The position numbers were made by a program, and so were the translations under genes. A stretch of 64,000 nt of DNA from an uncultured Bacteroidia bacterium (GTDB lineage: Bacteria > Bacteroidota > Bacteroidia > NS11-12g > UBA9320), in assembly GCA_943787465.1 (NCBI GenBank), contig CALSMN010000004.1, forward strand, positions 361,762-425,761, in the 5' to 3' direction. Below, piece after piece: positions 39,626-46,735 of this stretch (its first letter is position 1; each line of letters opens with the position of its first letter). A model generated the notes under the pieces. The model ran no database searches. It saw only the letters and a list, made by a program, of their open reading frames with translations, and was not told the DNA's origin.

Positions 39626-40780
39626 GTGAGTAGATATGAAAAGAGAGGCGTTTCTCCTCAAAAAGAGGACGTACATAACGCTATCTCCAATGTTGATAAA
39701 GGAATATTTCCCAATGCCTTTTGTAAGGTTGTAGCGGATTACATTGGTAATGATTCATCGTACTGCAATATTGTTCATGCTGATGGTGCTGGAACAAAAT
39801 CATCGCTAGCTTATCTATATTGGAAAGAAACAGGAGATATTCGGATTTGGAGAGGTATCGCTCAAGATGCCTTAGTGATGAATCTAGACGACATCATTTG
39901 TACGGGTGCAATTGGCCCTTTTTTATTATCTAACACCATTGGTCGAAATAAACACCTCATACCCGGCTCCGTCATAAAAGAAATTATTGATGGCTTCGAA
40001 GAGTGTATTGATACCATGCAATCCTTCGGAACAAACATTAAATTCACCGGGGGAGAAACCGCTGATGTTGGGGATTTAGTCAAGACAATCATTGTAGATA
40101 GTACAGTGGCATGTAGACCATTACGATCTGACATCAAGGAAGTAGACATACAACCTAATGATGTTATTATAGGGTTTTCATCCTATGGACAGGCTACCTA
40201 CGAAAATTCCTATAATGCAGGCATGGGGTCCAATGGACTAACCTCTGGTAGGCATGATTTATTAAAACATGATTACTTTACAAAATATCCCGAATCATTT
40301 GATAAAAATACTCCTGAGGAATATATCTATTCTGGTATTTTTTCATTAACCGATATCCTCAATGGTACAGAGGTGAATATTGGTCAGGCATTGCTATCAC
40401 CTACTCGAACCTATGCACCTATTTTAAATAAAATTTTCGAAAATCAATCTTTAAAAGATGCCATCCATGGAATCATTCACTGCACAGGAGGAGCTCAAAC
40501 TAAAGTAATGAAATTTTTGGATAAGCCTTTGCACATTATCAAAAACGACTTGCTCCCTATACCCCCATTATTTCAAATGATTCAATCGACAACGGGTACT
40601 TCTATGAAAGAAATGTTTGAGGTATTCAACATGGGTCATCGACTTGAAATATACTGTGATGAGGCAATAGCTTCAGATTTAATTCAGATTTCAAGACTAT
40701 TTCAGGTCGAAGCCAAAATTATCGGACGATGTGAAGCATCCACTGAAAAAGCATTAACTATTGACGGCATCCATTACTAA
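39626..40780 (+). CDS. purM: Phosphoribosylformylglycinamidine cyclo-ligase (AIR synthase)
   Basis: 384 residues from a GTG start. The PurM fold is marked by HADGAGTKSSLAYLYWKETG (substrate loop, about residues 50-69), QDALVMNLDDIICTGA, and the glycine-rich GGETADVGDLV (about 143-153). It closes FGAM to aminoimidazole ribotide in purine synthesis. The sequence is the divergent, slightly longer form common in Bacteroidota, so it is sometimes annotated only as AIR synthase-related. It follows the PorE-like gene by 18 bp and precedes rlmN by 16 bp. Confidence 0.88.
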   Translation: MSRYEKRGVSPQKEDVHNAISNVDKGIFPNAFCKVVADYIGNDSSYCNIVHADGAGTKSSLAYLYWKETGDIRIWRGIAQDALVMNLDDIICTGAIGPFLLSNTIGRNKHLIPGSVIKEIIDGFEECIDTMQSFGTNIKFTGGETADVGDLVKTIIVDSTVACRPLRSDIKEVDIQPNDVIIGFSSYGQATYENSYNAGMGSNGLTSGRHDLLKHDYFTKYPESFDKNTPEEYIYSGIFSLTDILNGTEVNIGQALLSPTRTYAPILNKIFENQSLKDAIHGIIHCTGGAQTKVMKFLDKPLHIIKNDLLPIPPLFQMIQSTTGTSMKEMFEVFNMGHRLEIYCDEAIASDLIQISRLFQVEAKIIGRCEASTEKALTIDGIHY

Positions 40781-40796
40781 TTAGTAATATAATTCA

Positions 40797-41831
40797 TTGA
40801 GAGACATCCGATCACTTTCCAAAATAGAACTATTAGAGGCATGCGAGCAACTGGGAGAAAAAAAATTTAGGGCTCAGCAACTATGGGAGTGGTTGTGGCA
40901 AAAAAGTGCTCATTCCTTTGATGAAATGACTAATTTGTCCAAAGAGTTTAGACAAAAACTACAAACTACTTTTAGTTTCAACACCTTGACGATTGCAAAG
41001 TCACAGAAAAGTTCGGACGGAACAGTGAAATATGCCCTAAAATTAAATGATGGTTTTCTGGTAGAAGGCGTGCTCATTCCTACCTCTGATCGCGTTACGG
41101 CTTGTATTTCATCACAGGTAGGATGTAGCTTGAGTTGTACATTTTGTGCAACCGGTTTTATGAAAAGAGAACGAAACCTTAGGGCCGATGAAATTTATGA
41201 TCAGGTAGCCTTACTCCGAAAAGAAGCCGAAAAAGAGTACGACATAAAACTTACTAATATAGTTTTGATGGGTATGGGCGAACCCCTCCTAAACTATGCC
41301 AATGTTCTTGCAGGAATTGAAAAAATAACATCACCGGAAGGATTAGGAATGTCGCCACAACGCATCACTTTGTCCACTGCAGGTATTGCCAAAATGATTA
41401 TGAAATTGGGCGATGATCAGGTTCGTTTTAATCTAGCACTTTCCCTACACGCAGCAAATAATGAAAAACGAAGTACTATTATGCCCATTAATGATAGTAA
41501 CTCTCTAGAAGATTTGATTGAAGCCATTAACTATTTTCATGAAAAAACAGGTACACGGATAACCTTAGAATATTGCGTTATTAACGATATTAATGACGAT
41601 CCAATGGAAGCGGAAGAACTCATAGCTTTTGCACGACAAATTAAATGTAAGGTTAACCTAATCGAGTACAATCCGATTGATTTTGCAGAGTTTCAGTCGA
41701 GTTCCACAGAAAAAATTCAACGCTTTGCAGATTATCTTGAACGCCATAAAATCATTGTTAATATCCGAAGAAGCAGAGGCAAAGACATTGACGCCGCATG
41801 TGGTCAATTGGCCAATAAACTTAATGAATAA
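40797..41831 (+). CDS. rlmN: 23S rRNA/tRNA (adenine-C2) methyltransferase RlmN
   Basis: 344 residues from a TTG start. The radical SAM cysteines are C110, C114 and C117 (VGCSLSCTFCATGF), followed by the conserved MGMGEPLLNY motif. The N-terminal helical RNA-binding domain (RAQQLWEWLWQKSA) and the C-terminal RSRGKDIDAACGQLA with the resolving cysteine are present. RlmN methylates A2503 of 23S rRNA and A37 of certain tRNAs. The 3' end overlaps the convergent DCC-family gene by 11 bp. Confidence 0.95.
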   Translation: MRDIRSLSKIELLEACEQLGEKKFRAQQLWEWLWQKSAHSFDEMTNLSKEFRQKLQTTFSFNTLTIAKSQKSSDGTVKYALKLNDGFLVEGVLIPTSDRVTACISSQVGCSLSCTFCATGFMKRERNLRADEIYDQVALLRKEAEKEYDIKLTNIVLMGMGEPLLNYANVLAGIEKITSPEGLGMSPQRITLSTAGIAKMIMKLGDDQVRFNLALSLHAANNEKRSTIMPINDSNSLEDLIEAINYFHEKTGTRITLEYCVINDINDDPMEAEELIAFARQIKCKVNLIEYNPIDFAEFQSSSTEKIQRFADYLERHKIIVNIRRSRGKDIDAACGQLANKLNE

Positions 41832-42234
41832 ACCGATACTTTTCTTGTGCTGTAGGTAAACGACAGTCTGATTTTTTCCCAAATAGACTATAGCGTTTTT
41901 TAGCTACCCATTGATATAAACCATCCCTGATAAAAGTGGGTACTACCTTAAAGTAGTTTAAAAATCGATAGGGCATTTTAAGATGATTAGCAACCTGCAT
42001 TATTGCATCTGATGAATCATACACTTTGCCACTCTTTATGAATATAACACTTTCCATATGGGTTATTCCCCAGGTATTTCGCAAATAGGTTTGAGCACTA
42101 TGAGATTGAATCGATGCAAATAAAATAGCCTGATCTTTTTCATGCTTTAAAACAAAATCAACTCCCCAATTGCAAAGGTTGCAGACCCCGTCAAAGAAAA
42201 GAATTGGTGCTTCAGATGCCTTTGAAATATTCAT
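41821..42234 (-). CDS. DCC-family (DUF393) thiol oxidoreductase-like protein
   Basis: 137 residues. The eponymous motif FFDGVCNLCN (residues 13-22) gives the DxxCxxC pattern, followed by ILFASIQSHSAQ, the typical second block, and a VAKKRYSLFGK tail. The fold is thioredoxin-like and members are predicted thiol-disulfide oxidoreductases with unknown partners. Length is normal. It overlaps rlmN tail to tail by 11 bp and is divergent from hscA. Confidence 0.87.
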   Translation of the reverse strand: MNISKASEAPILFFDGVCNLCNWGVDFVLKHEKDQAILFASIQSHSAQTYLRNTWGITHMESVIFIKSGKVYDSSDAIMQVANHLKMPYRFLNYFKVVPTFIRDGLYQWVAKKRYSLFGKKSDCRLPTAQEKYRFIH

Positions 42235-42294
42235 CTTTGTCCTTAACTGTCAAATTAAAGCGATATTATCTTAAATCACTCAGACTAGTTTAAA

Positions 42295-42302
42295 TATCTT
42301 TG
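42295..42302 (+). promoter_or_regulatory. Predicted -7 box (TATCTTTG) for hscA, near-leaderless
   Basis: TATCTTTG, a full TAnnTTTG match, ends five bases before the ATG at 42308. Transcription would start at or next to the first codon. No clear -33 element is visible. Confidence 0.5.
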
Positions 42303-42307
42303 CTGCA

Positions 42308-44161
42308 ATGGCAAAAATATCAATCGATATAAATTCGGGAACCATACAAAAAGATAATGCAGTAATTGGAATAGACTTAGGAACTACTAATAGTTTAATT
42401 GCTACCATTAATCCAAAAACTAAAAAACCATTTTGTTTGCCTATACATGGTAAAAATAGCATGCCTAGCGCTTTGTACTTTGATGCACAAAAAATTGAAG
42501 TTGGTTCCATGGCTCTTGAAAAATTAGTTAGTGACCCCAAAAATACCCTCTATTCTATCAAAAGATTAATGGGGCGTAGTTTCCATGACCTTGGACATGA
42601 ACTAAATAAACTAAATTATAAAATCGTTGATAATCATGATCAGCTTGTTCAAGTAAGAATTGATGACCAATTCTATTCTCCTATTGAACTTTCATCCTAC
42701 ATTCTCAAAGAATTAAAAAAAGTGGGCCAAAAAGAGCTCCAAAAAGATATTCAAAAAGTGGTGATAACCGTCCCTGCCTATTTTAACGATTCGCAACGAC
42801 AAGCTACACGAGACGCCGGGAAATTAGCTGGCTTAGATGTACTCCGAATCATCAACGAACCAACGGCTGCTAGTCTTGCTTATGGAATAGGTATAAACAC
42901 CGATCAACCCAAAACTGTTGCCATCTATGACTTGGGTGGCGGTACTTTTGATATTTCCATTTTAAAAATTCAACAGGGTATATTTGAGGTTCTTTCTACT
43001 AATGGTGACACTGCTTTAGGGGGTGATGATATTGATCAAGCCATTAAGAACTATTGGATTTCGTTTTATGACCTAAAATTACTGTCTCGTAGTAAAAATC
43101 AATTATTAAGACTAACTGCAGAAGAAGCAAAAATCCAACTTAGTAAGGATAAATCATTCCATAAAAAAATAGCTATTCAGAATCAACACATTACACTTGA
43201 ACTAGATCGAGATAGGATGAATACTATTTTATCGCCAATTATAGAAAAATCAATAGCCATTTGTAAAAATGCATTATCCGACGCAAATCTTTCAACGGAT
43301 GAAATTGAAGAGGTTATTCTTGTGGGTGGCAGCACAAGAACACTCGCTGTTAAACAAGCAGTTCAAAAACTATTCAGCTCAGCTAATGTAAATGATGACA
43401 TTAACCCAGATGAGGTAGTCGCTTTGGGAGCTGCTATTGAAGCTGACATCTTAGCAGGCAACCGCACAGATATGTTGCTTCTTGATGTTACACCCCTTTC
43501 TCTGGGGATAGAAACCATTGGAGGTTTAATGGATGTACTAATTCCTCGAAATAGTAAAATTCCTATTCAATTAAAAAAAGAATACACCACCTCCATAGAT
43601 GGACAAGTTAATTTAGCTGTCAATGTATATCAAGGGGAAAGAGAAATGATTAAAGATAACCGTAAAATTGGTGAATTTATTCTTAAGGGCATTCCGGCCA
43701 TGCCTGCAGGTATCCCAAAAATTGAAATGTCTTTTATGCTAAATGCCGACGGTATTCTGCAAGTTAGTGCAAAAGAACTTCGGTCGGGTGTAAAACAAGA
43801 GATAACACTCAAGCCTCAATACGGCATTTCTGATGAACAAATCAAAACCATGCTTCAGGACAGTATCAAGTTTGCCCAATCTGATATGGATGAGCGTTCT
43901 TTAGCAGAGACTATAACTGAAGCAAATCAGTTGATATATGCTACGCATAAATTTATGCGTGACAACCCTCAATTATTACTAGAAAAACATATTCAAACCA
44001 TGAGTGGCTTAATCCGAAAGCTAGAAGATAGTATTCATAAAAAAGATCGTCTTACAATAAATAATCGTATTGAAGAGTTAAATGAATTCACAAAACCATT
44101 TGCAGAGCAAGTAATGGATCATCAAATATCCAAAGCATTACGAGGCAAAAATATTACTTAA
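42308..44161 (+). CDS. hscA: Hsp70-type chaperone HscA-like (Fe-S cluster assembly)
   Basis: 617 residues. Hsp70 signatures: [11 protein letters not shown] (residues about 20-30), [12 protein letters not shown], and [17 protein letters not shown]. The substrate-binding domain starts after [17 protein letters not shown] and lacks the long acidic C-terminal tail of DnaK. The N-terminal extension, [11 protein letters not shown] and overall length fit HscA, the partner of HscB/IscU in iron-sulfur assembly. No other isc gene lies next to it, so HscA rather than a second DnaK rests on sequence resemblance. It has a near-leaderless promoter. Confidence 0.85.
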   Translation: MAKISIDINSGTIQKDNAVIGIDLGTTNSLIATINPKTKKPFCLPIHGKNSMPSALYFDAQKIEVGSMALEKLVSDPKNTLYSIKRLMGRSFHDLGHELNKLNYKIVDNHDQLVQVRIDDQFYSPIELSSYILKELKKVGQKELQKDIQKVVITVPAYFNDSQRQATRDAGKLAGLDVLRIINEPTAASLAYGIGINTDQPKTVAIYDLGGGTFDISILKIQQGIFEVLSTNGDTALGGDDIDQAIKNYWISFYDLKLLSRSKNQLLRLTAEEAKIQLSKDKSFHKKIAIQNQHITLELDRDRMNTILSPIIEKSIAICKNALSDANLSTDEIEEVILVGGSTRTLAVKQAVQKLFSSANVNDDINPDEVVALGAAIEADILAGNRTDMLLLDVTPLSLGIETIGGLMDVLIPRNSKIPIQLKKEYTTSIDGQVNLAVNVYQGEREMIKDNRKIGEFILKGIPAMPAGIPKIEMSFMLNADGILQVSAKELRSGVKQEITLKPQYGISDEQIKTMLQDSIKFAQSDMDERSLAETITEANQLIYATHKFMRDNPQLLLEKHIQTMSGLIRKLEDSIHKKDRLTINNRIEELNEFTKPFAEQVMDHQISKALRGKNIT

Positions 44162-44770
44162 ATGAGGGGATTTTTCTATTCTATAAGCATTTTTATATGT
44201 TCTAGTATATTAGCTCAATCCAATTCTATTTCAAAACACCACTTAGGCGTAAAAACTAGTATCAATATTTCTAGTATGATTGGTAGTGCACTTAAAAACC
44301 CTACCCCAAAATATGGCTATACTGCTGGCTCTTTCTGTGTGTTCCATTCTGAAAAAAAAATTACCGCTTATACAGAGATTGTTGGAAATTTTAAAGGTTC
44401 AAACTTTAATAATGGTGATTTGGGTTATTCTAAAATTGCTTTATTTTATGTCGATGCTTCCGTACTTCCCATGGTTAAACTAAAGAACAAAAATGCTATT
44501 GCTGTGGGGCCCAGTTTATCCTACCTTGGTCTTTCATCTATCTATGTGGGTGCTAAAAAAAAGTCAGAAATCGATAAACTTAACTTAAAACCATGGGATC
44601 TGAATTTAACTGTGTTTTATCATATAAAAAAAGACATCGTTACCTTTCAGTTCGGAACTAAAATCGGTCTGATTGATATCTATAATAATTTAAATTTAAC
44701 AACTATAACTCCATCCATAGATCAAGGAAATATTCATAATATTTCTTTTGAAATCGGAATGTTATTTTAA
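44162..44770 (+). CDS. Predicted outer-membrane beta-barrel protein
   Basis: 202 residues, beginning at the first base after the hscA stop codon. The signal peptide (FFYSISIFICSSILAQ) is followed by a beta-strand-rich body with LGVKTSINISSMIGS and NISFEIGMLF, ending in phenylalanine as barrel proteins do. It looks like a small PorT-type outer-membrane barrel, but the family is not identified. The abutting start suggests co-translation with hscA, although a functional link is not evident. A pair of hairpins follows. Confidence 0.65.
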   Translation: MRGFFYSISIFICSSILAQSNSISKHHLGVKTSINISSMIGSALKNPTPKYGYTAGSFCVFHSEKKITAYTEIVGNFKGSNFNNGDLGYSKIALFYVDASVLPMVKLKNKNAIAVGPSLSYLGLSSIYVGAKKKSEIDKLNLKPWDLNLTVFYHIKKDIVTFQFGTKIGLIDIYNNLNLTTITPSIDQGNIHNISFEIGMLF

Positions 44771-44787
44771 AAAATGTTGTTGTTTTT

Positions 44788-44823
44788 ATGATAAAAATCA
44801 TAATTGGATATGATTTTTATCAT
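44788..44823. repeat. Perfect 15-bp inverted repeat downstream of the barrel gene
   Basis: ATGATAAAAATCATA at 44788-44802 and TATGATTTTTATCAT at 44809-44823 are exact reverse complements around a six-base loop (ATTGGA). Each arm is itself nearly palindromic (ATGAT...ATCAT). It lies between the convergent barrel and DUF2795 genes, just before a second hairpin. AT-rich stem; a terminator component or protein-binding site is possible. Confidence 0.75.
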
Positions 44824-44848
44824 AAAACTCCCTTTTAAAGGGAGTTTT
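44824..44848. terminator. Bidirectional hairpin terminator
   Basis: AAAACTCCCTTT, one central T, then AAAGGGAGTTTT: a 12-bp perfect inverted repeat whose ends give U runs on both strands. Located between the convergent genes ending at 44770 and 44858, it can terminate both. Confidence 0.75.
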
Positions 44849-44857
44849 AGAGCTACA

Positions 44858-45079
44858 TTACAATTCGTCTTGATTGAAGAAGTAATCGTCCGTAGAAGGA
44901 TACTCTGACCAAATCTCTTCAATGGTTTCGAAAGGTTCTCCGTCATCTTCCAATTCTTGTAAATTTTCAACTACTTCTAAGGGTGCTCCCGTTCGAATAG
45001 CAAAGTCGATAAGTTCGTCTTTGGTTGCAGGCCAAGGGGCGTCATCTAAGTAAGATGCAAGTTCTAATGTCCAATACAT
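44858..45079 (-). CDS. DUF2795 domain protein
   Basis: 73 residues, highly acidic, beginning MYWTLELASYLDDAPWPATK and containing ELIDFAIRTGAPLEVVENL. This is the DUF2795 family, short and strongly conserved in Bacteroidota, with unknown function and predicted helical fold. It is complete and flanked by the bidirectional terminator, with a 135-bp upstream spacer before rlmB's end. Confidence 0.85.
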   Translation of the reverse strand: MYWTLELASYLDDAPWPATKDELIDFAIRTGAPLEVVENLQELEDDGEPFETIEEIWSEYPSTDDYFFNQDEL

Positions 45080-45214
45080 GGCTAAAATTATTTAAAATTA
45101 TTCGATTAATGAAAGTTGGTTTTTAAAAACAAAAATGTCACTTTCAGTTTGTGCGAAAATAACGTATTTTACTAATTTCCAAATAGGATTAAAATAATTT
45201 TATATTATTGGAAA

Positions 45215-45946
45215 TCAAGTAGTTAGCTGGTATAGCATTATCCCTGCTGCCACAGAGACATTCAAAGAATCCATAGAACCCTGCATTTCTATGCGCCAAA
45301 TTTTGTCCATTAAGGCTAATCGTTCGCGAGAAAGTCCTTTATCCTCATTTCCCATCCAAAGTGCCCAGGAATCTAATTTTTTTATATTCAATTTATCCAA
45401 TGGTTGGTCTGATTTTTCGGATGCAGCAAGTTGGTTGATTCCCCAGCTTTTTAGATAGTTTAATGTATTGGATAAACTACTCACCCGAGCTACCGGTAAT
45501 TGAAGAAGTGCCCCTGCTGAGGATTTTACAGCTCCTTCACCAATCTCAGCATTGGCCTTAACCCCTACAATTAGTAAATCTATACCAAATGCTAGGCAAG
45601 ATCTGGAAATTGCTCCTATGTTTCTTATATCTTGTATCCCATCAGCGACTAATATTTTGGGAGGTTTACCTTCTTCAAATAATCGGGTAATGGTTTCTTC
45701 CAACGGAACAAATTCAATAGGGCTTTTGATAGCAACCACTCCTTGATGGTTGGCTCGCGTTATTCGGTTTAGCTTCTCAACAGGTACCATTTGAAATGGA
45801 GTATCTGTTTGTTTGGCCAACTGTCTCAATGTACCCACTTTTTGACTATCGGCTTTACTATTCACATATACCTTGCCAATGGTTACACCACTTTTGAGAA
45901 GATCTTCTACAGCATGATAACCAATAACAACACCTTCTTTACCCAT
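45215..45946 (-). CDS. rlmB: 23S rRNA (guanosine-2'-O-)-methyltransferase RlmB, intact copy
   Basis: 243 residues from ATG 45946 (MGKEGVVIGYHAVEDLL), the start also seen in the upstream partial copy. An ATG at 45976 exists only because of the insertion junction. SpoU motifs are intact: NIGAISRSC (motif 1), WMGNEDKGLS (motif 2) and MDSLNVSVAAG (motif 3), forming the trefoil-knot SAM site that methylates G2251. The first 72 codons are within the 238-bp duplication, so this complete gene is a fusion rebuilt downstream of an insertion. Its promoter context differs from the ancestral one next to the DUF2723 gene. Confidence 0.93.
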   Translation of the reverse strand: MGKEGVVIGYHAVEDLLKSGVTIGKVYVNSKADSQKVGTLRQLAKQTDTPFQMVPVEKLNRITRANHQGVVAIKSPIEFVPLEETITRLFEEGKPPKILVADGIQDIRNIGAISRSCLAFGIDLLIVGVKANAEIGEGAVKSSAGALLQLPVARVSSLSNTLNYLKSWGINQLAASEKSDQPLDKLNIKKLDSWALWMGNEDKGLSRERLALMDKIWRIEMQGSMDSLNVSVAAGIMLYQLTT

Positions 45947-45967
45947 AGGATTATCTACTGGAGAGTA
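45730..45967. repeat. 238-bp direct repeat, copy 1 (within rlmB)
   Basis: Identical by eye over 238 bp to 46498-46735, offset 768. It spans the first 72 rlmB codons, the spacer, and 13 bp matching the end of the DUF2723 gene (TACTCTCCAGTAG in gene orientation). Because this copy carries the tail of a gene that lies beside the other copy, this one is the secondary junction. Confidence 0.95.
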
Positions 45968-46064
45968 TATCATCATTTATAATATTCTCAGATTTTTTAC
46001 AGCTGACAAAAAAAACATTAATTATTAAAGTTAAGATTATTATAAAGAATGATGTATTTTTCAT
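45951..46064 (-). pseudogene. 5' fragment of a lipoprotein gene
   Basis: A 37-codon frame starting MKNTSFFIIILTLIINVFF and VSC, a full lipoprotein signal with lipobox FVSC, then KKSENIINDD. At that point it meets the repeat junction (45967/45968) and reads five codons of unrelated sequence (ILSSR) to a stop. It begins 15 bp after the stop of the lipoprotein-like 3' fragment upstream. The broken gene lies wholly within the 530-bp inserted segment plus junction. No function is assignable. Confidence 0.7.
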
Positions 46065-46079
46065 TTTATGTATGTGTTT

Positions 46080-46496
46080 TTAGTTTTGTTTTTCTATGCT
46101 GAATTCAGGTTCATTTGCTCCTTTGCAAACAGCAGTTTTATCGGATTTATTTATTTTTAAATTGTATTTAGGTTTAGAATATTCACCATCGCTTAACGAG
46201 CATTCCACAGTTACTGAATTGGCATCTTCATTAAGTATTTTAAAAGTGCCATTATAATAAACTCTGCTATTATCATCAAGGTTTGTTTGTTGCAAACCTG
46301 CAATGCCATCCTCTTTTAGTAGAAACTTAAAATCAATGGAAGGAACTGAAACCTTTTGGCCGCCAATTATCATATCGTCACCATATTGATTTTTCATAGT
46401 GTAACTTGGCTGAATTCCGTGGTACTTTCCTAAGTATTCACTCTGCAGTAGTTGTTGATTATGTTTTTTTACTTCAGTTGATTGAGTCTGATTACT
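46080..46496 (-). pseudogene. 3' fragment of a small secreted/lipoprotein-type gene
   Basis: The frame is open from the repeat junction (46496) to a TAA at 46080, about 138 codons, with the first ATG at 46397 giving 105. Upstream codons (NQTQSTEVKKHNQQLLQSEYL, read from the junction) look like a mature lipoprotein linker, and a TAG sits at the junction itself. There is no signal peptide. It therefore seems to be a gene lacking its 5' end. The visible domain (YLGKYHGIQPSYTM, SIDFKFLLKEDG, NSRVYYNGTFKIL) resembles a small beta-barrel/lipocalin-type fold, without a named match. Confidence 0.65.
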
Positions 46497-46714
46497 CTAG
46501 CAACCACTCCTTGATGGTTGGCTCGCGTTATTCGGTTTAGCTTCTCAACAGGTACCATTTGAAATGGAGTATCTGTTTGTTTGGCCAACTGTCTCAATGT
46601 ACCCACTTTTTGACTATCGGCTTTACTATTCACATATACCTTGCCAATGGTTACACCACTTTTGAGAAGATCTTCTACAGCATGATAACCAATAACAACA
46701 CCTTCTTTACCCAT
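46469..46714 (-). pseudogene. rlmB: Truncated rlmB 5' copy
   Basis: The first 72 codons are identical to rlmB at 45946, in the ancestral position 8 bp after the DUF2723 gene stop, then nine junction codons (RVIRLNQLK) and a stop at 46469. All SpoU catalytic motifs are absent. If translated it would give only the N-terminal substrate-binding domain of RlmB; function is unlikely. Confidence 0.9.
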
Positions 46715-46735
46715 AGGATTATCTACTGGAGAGTA
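46498..46735. repeat. 238-bp direct repeat, copy 2 (ancestral position)
   Basis: Identical by eye to 45730-45967. It includes the last codons and stop of the DUF2723 gene and the start of rlmB in the order expected before rearrangement. The unique 530 bp between the copies (45968-46497) carries only broken lipoprotein-type genes. Confidence 0.95.

Noticed and set aside
44767-44970. 67-codon minus-strand frame at the end of the DUF2795 gene
   Set aside because: It overlaps the DUF2795 gene in another frame and crosses the bidirectional hairpins; no family features.
45175-45215. 8-bp inverted repeat ATTTCCAA/TTGGAAAT after rlmB as a terminator
   Set aside because: The loop is about 25 bases, the stem is AT-rich and no U run follows on the rlmB strand.
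45968-46497. Insertion as a transposable element
   Set aside because: No transposase, no terminal inverted repeats, and a 238-bp duplication rather than a short target repeat.
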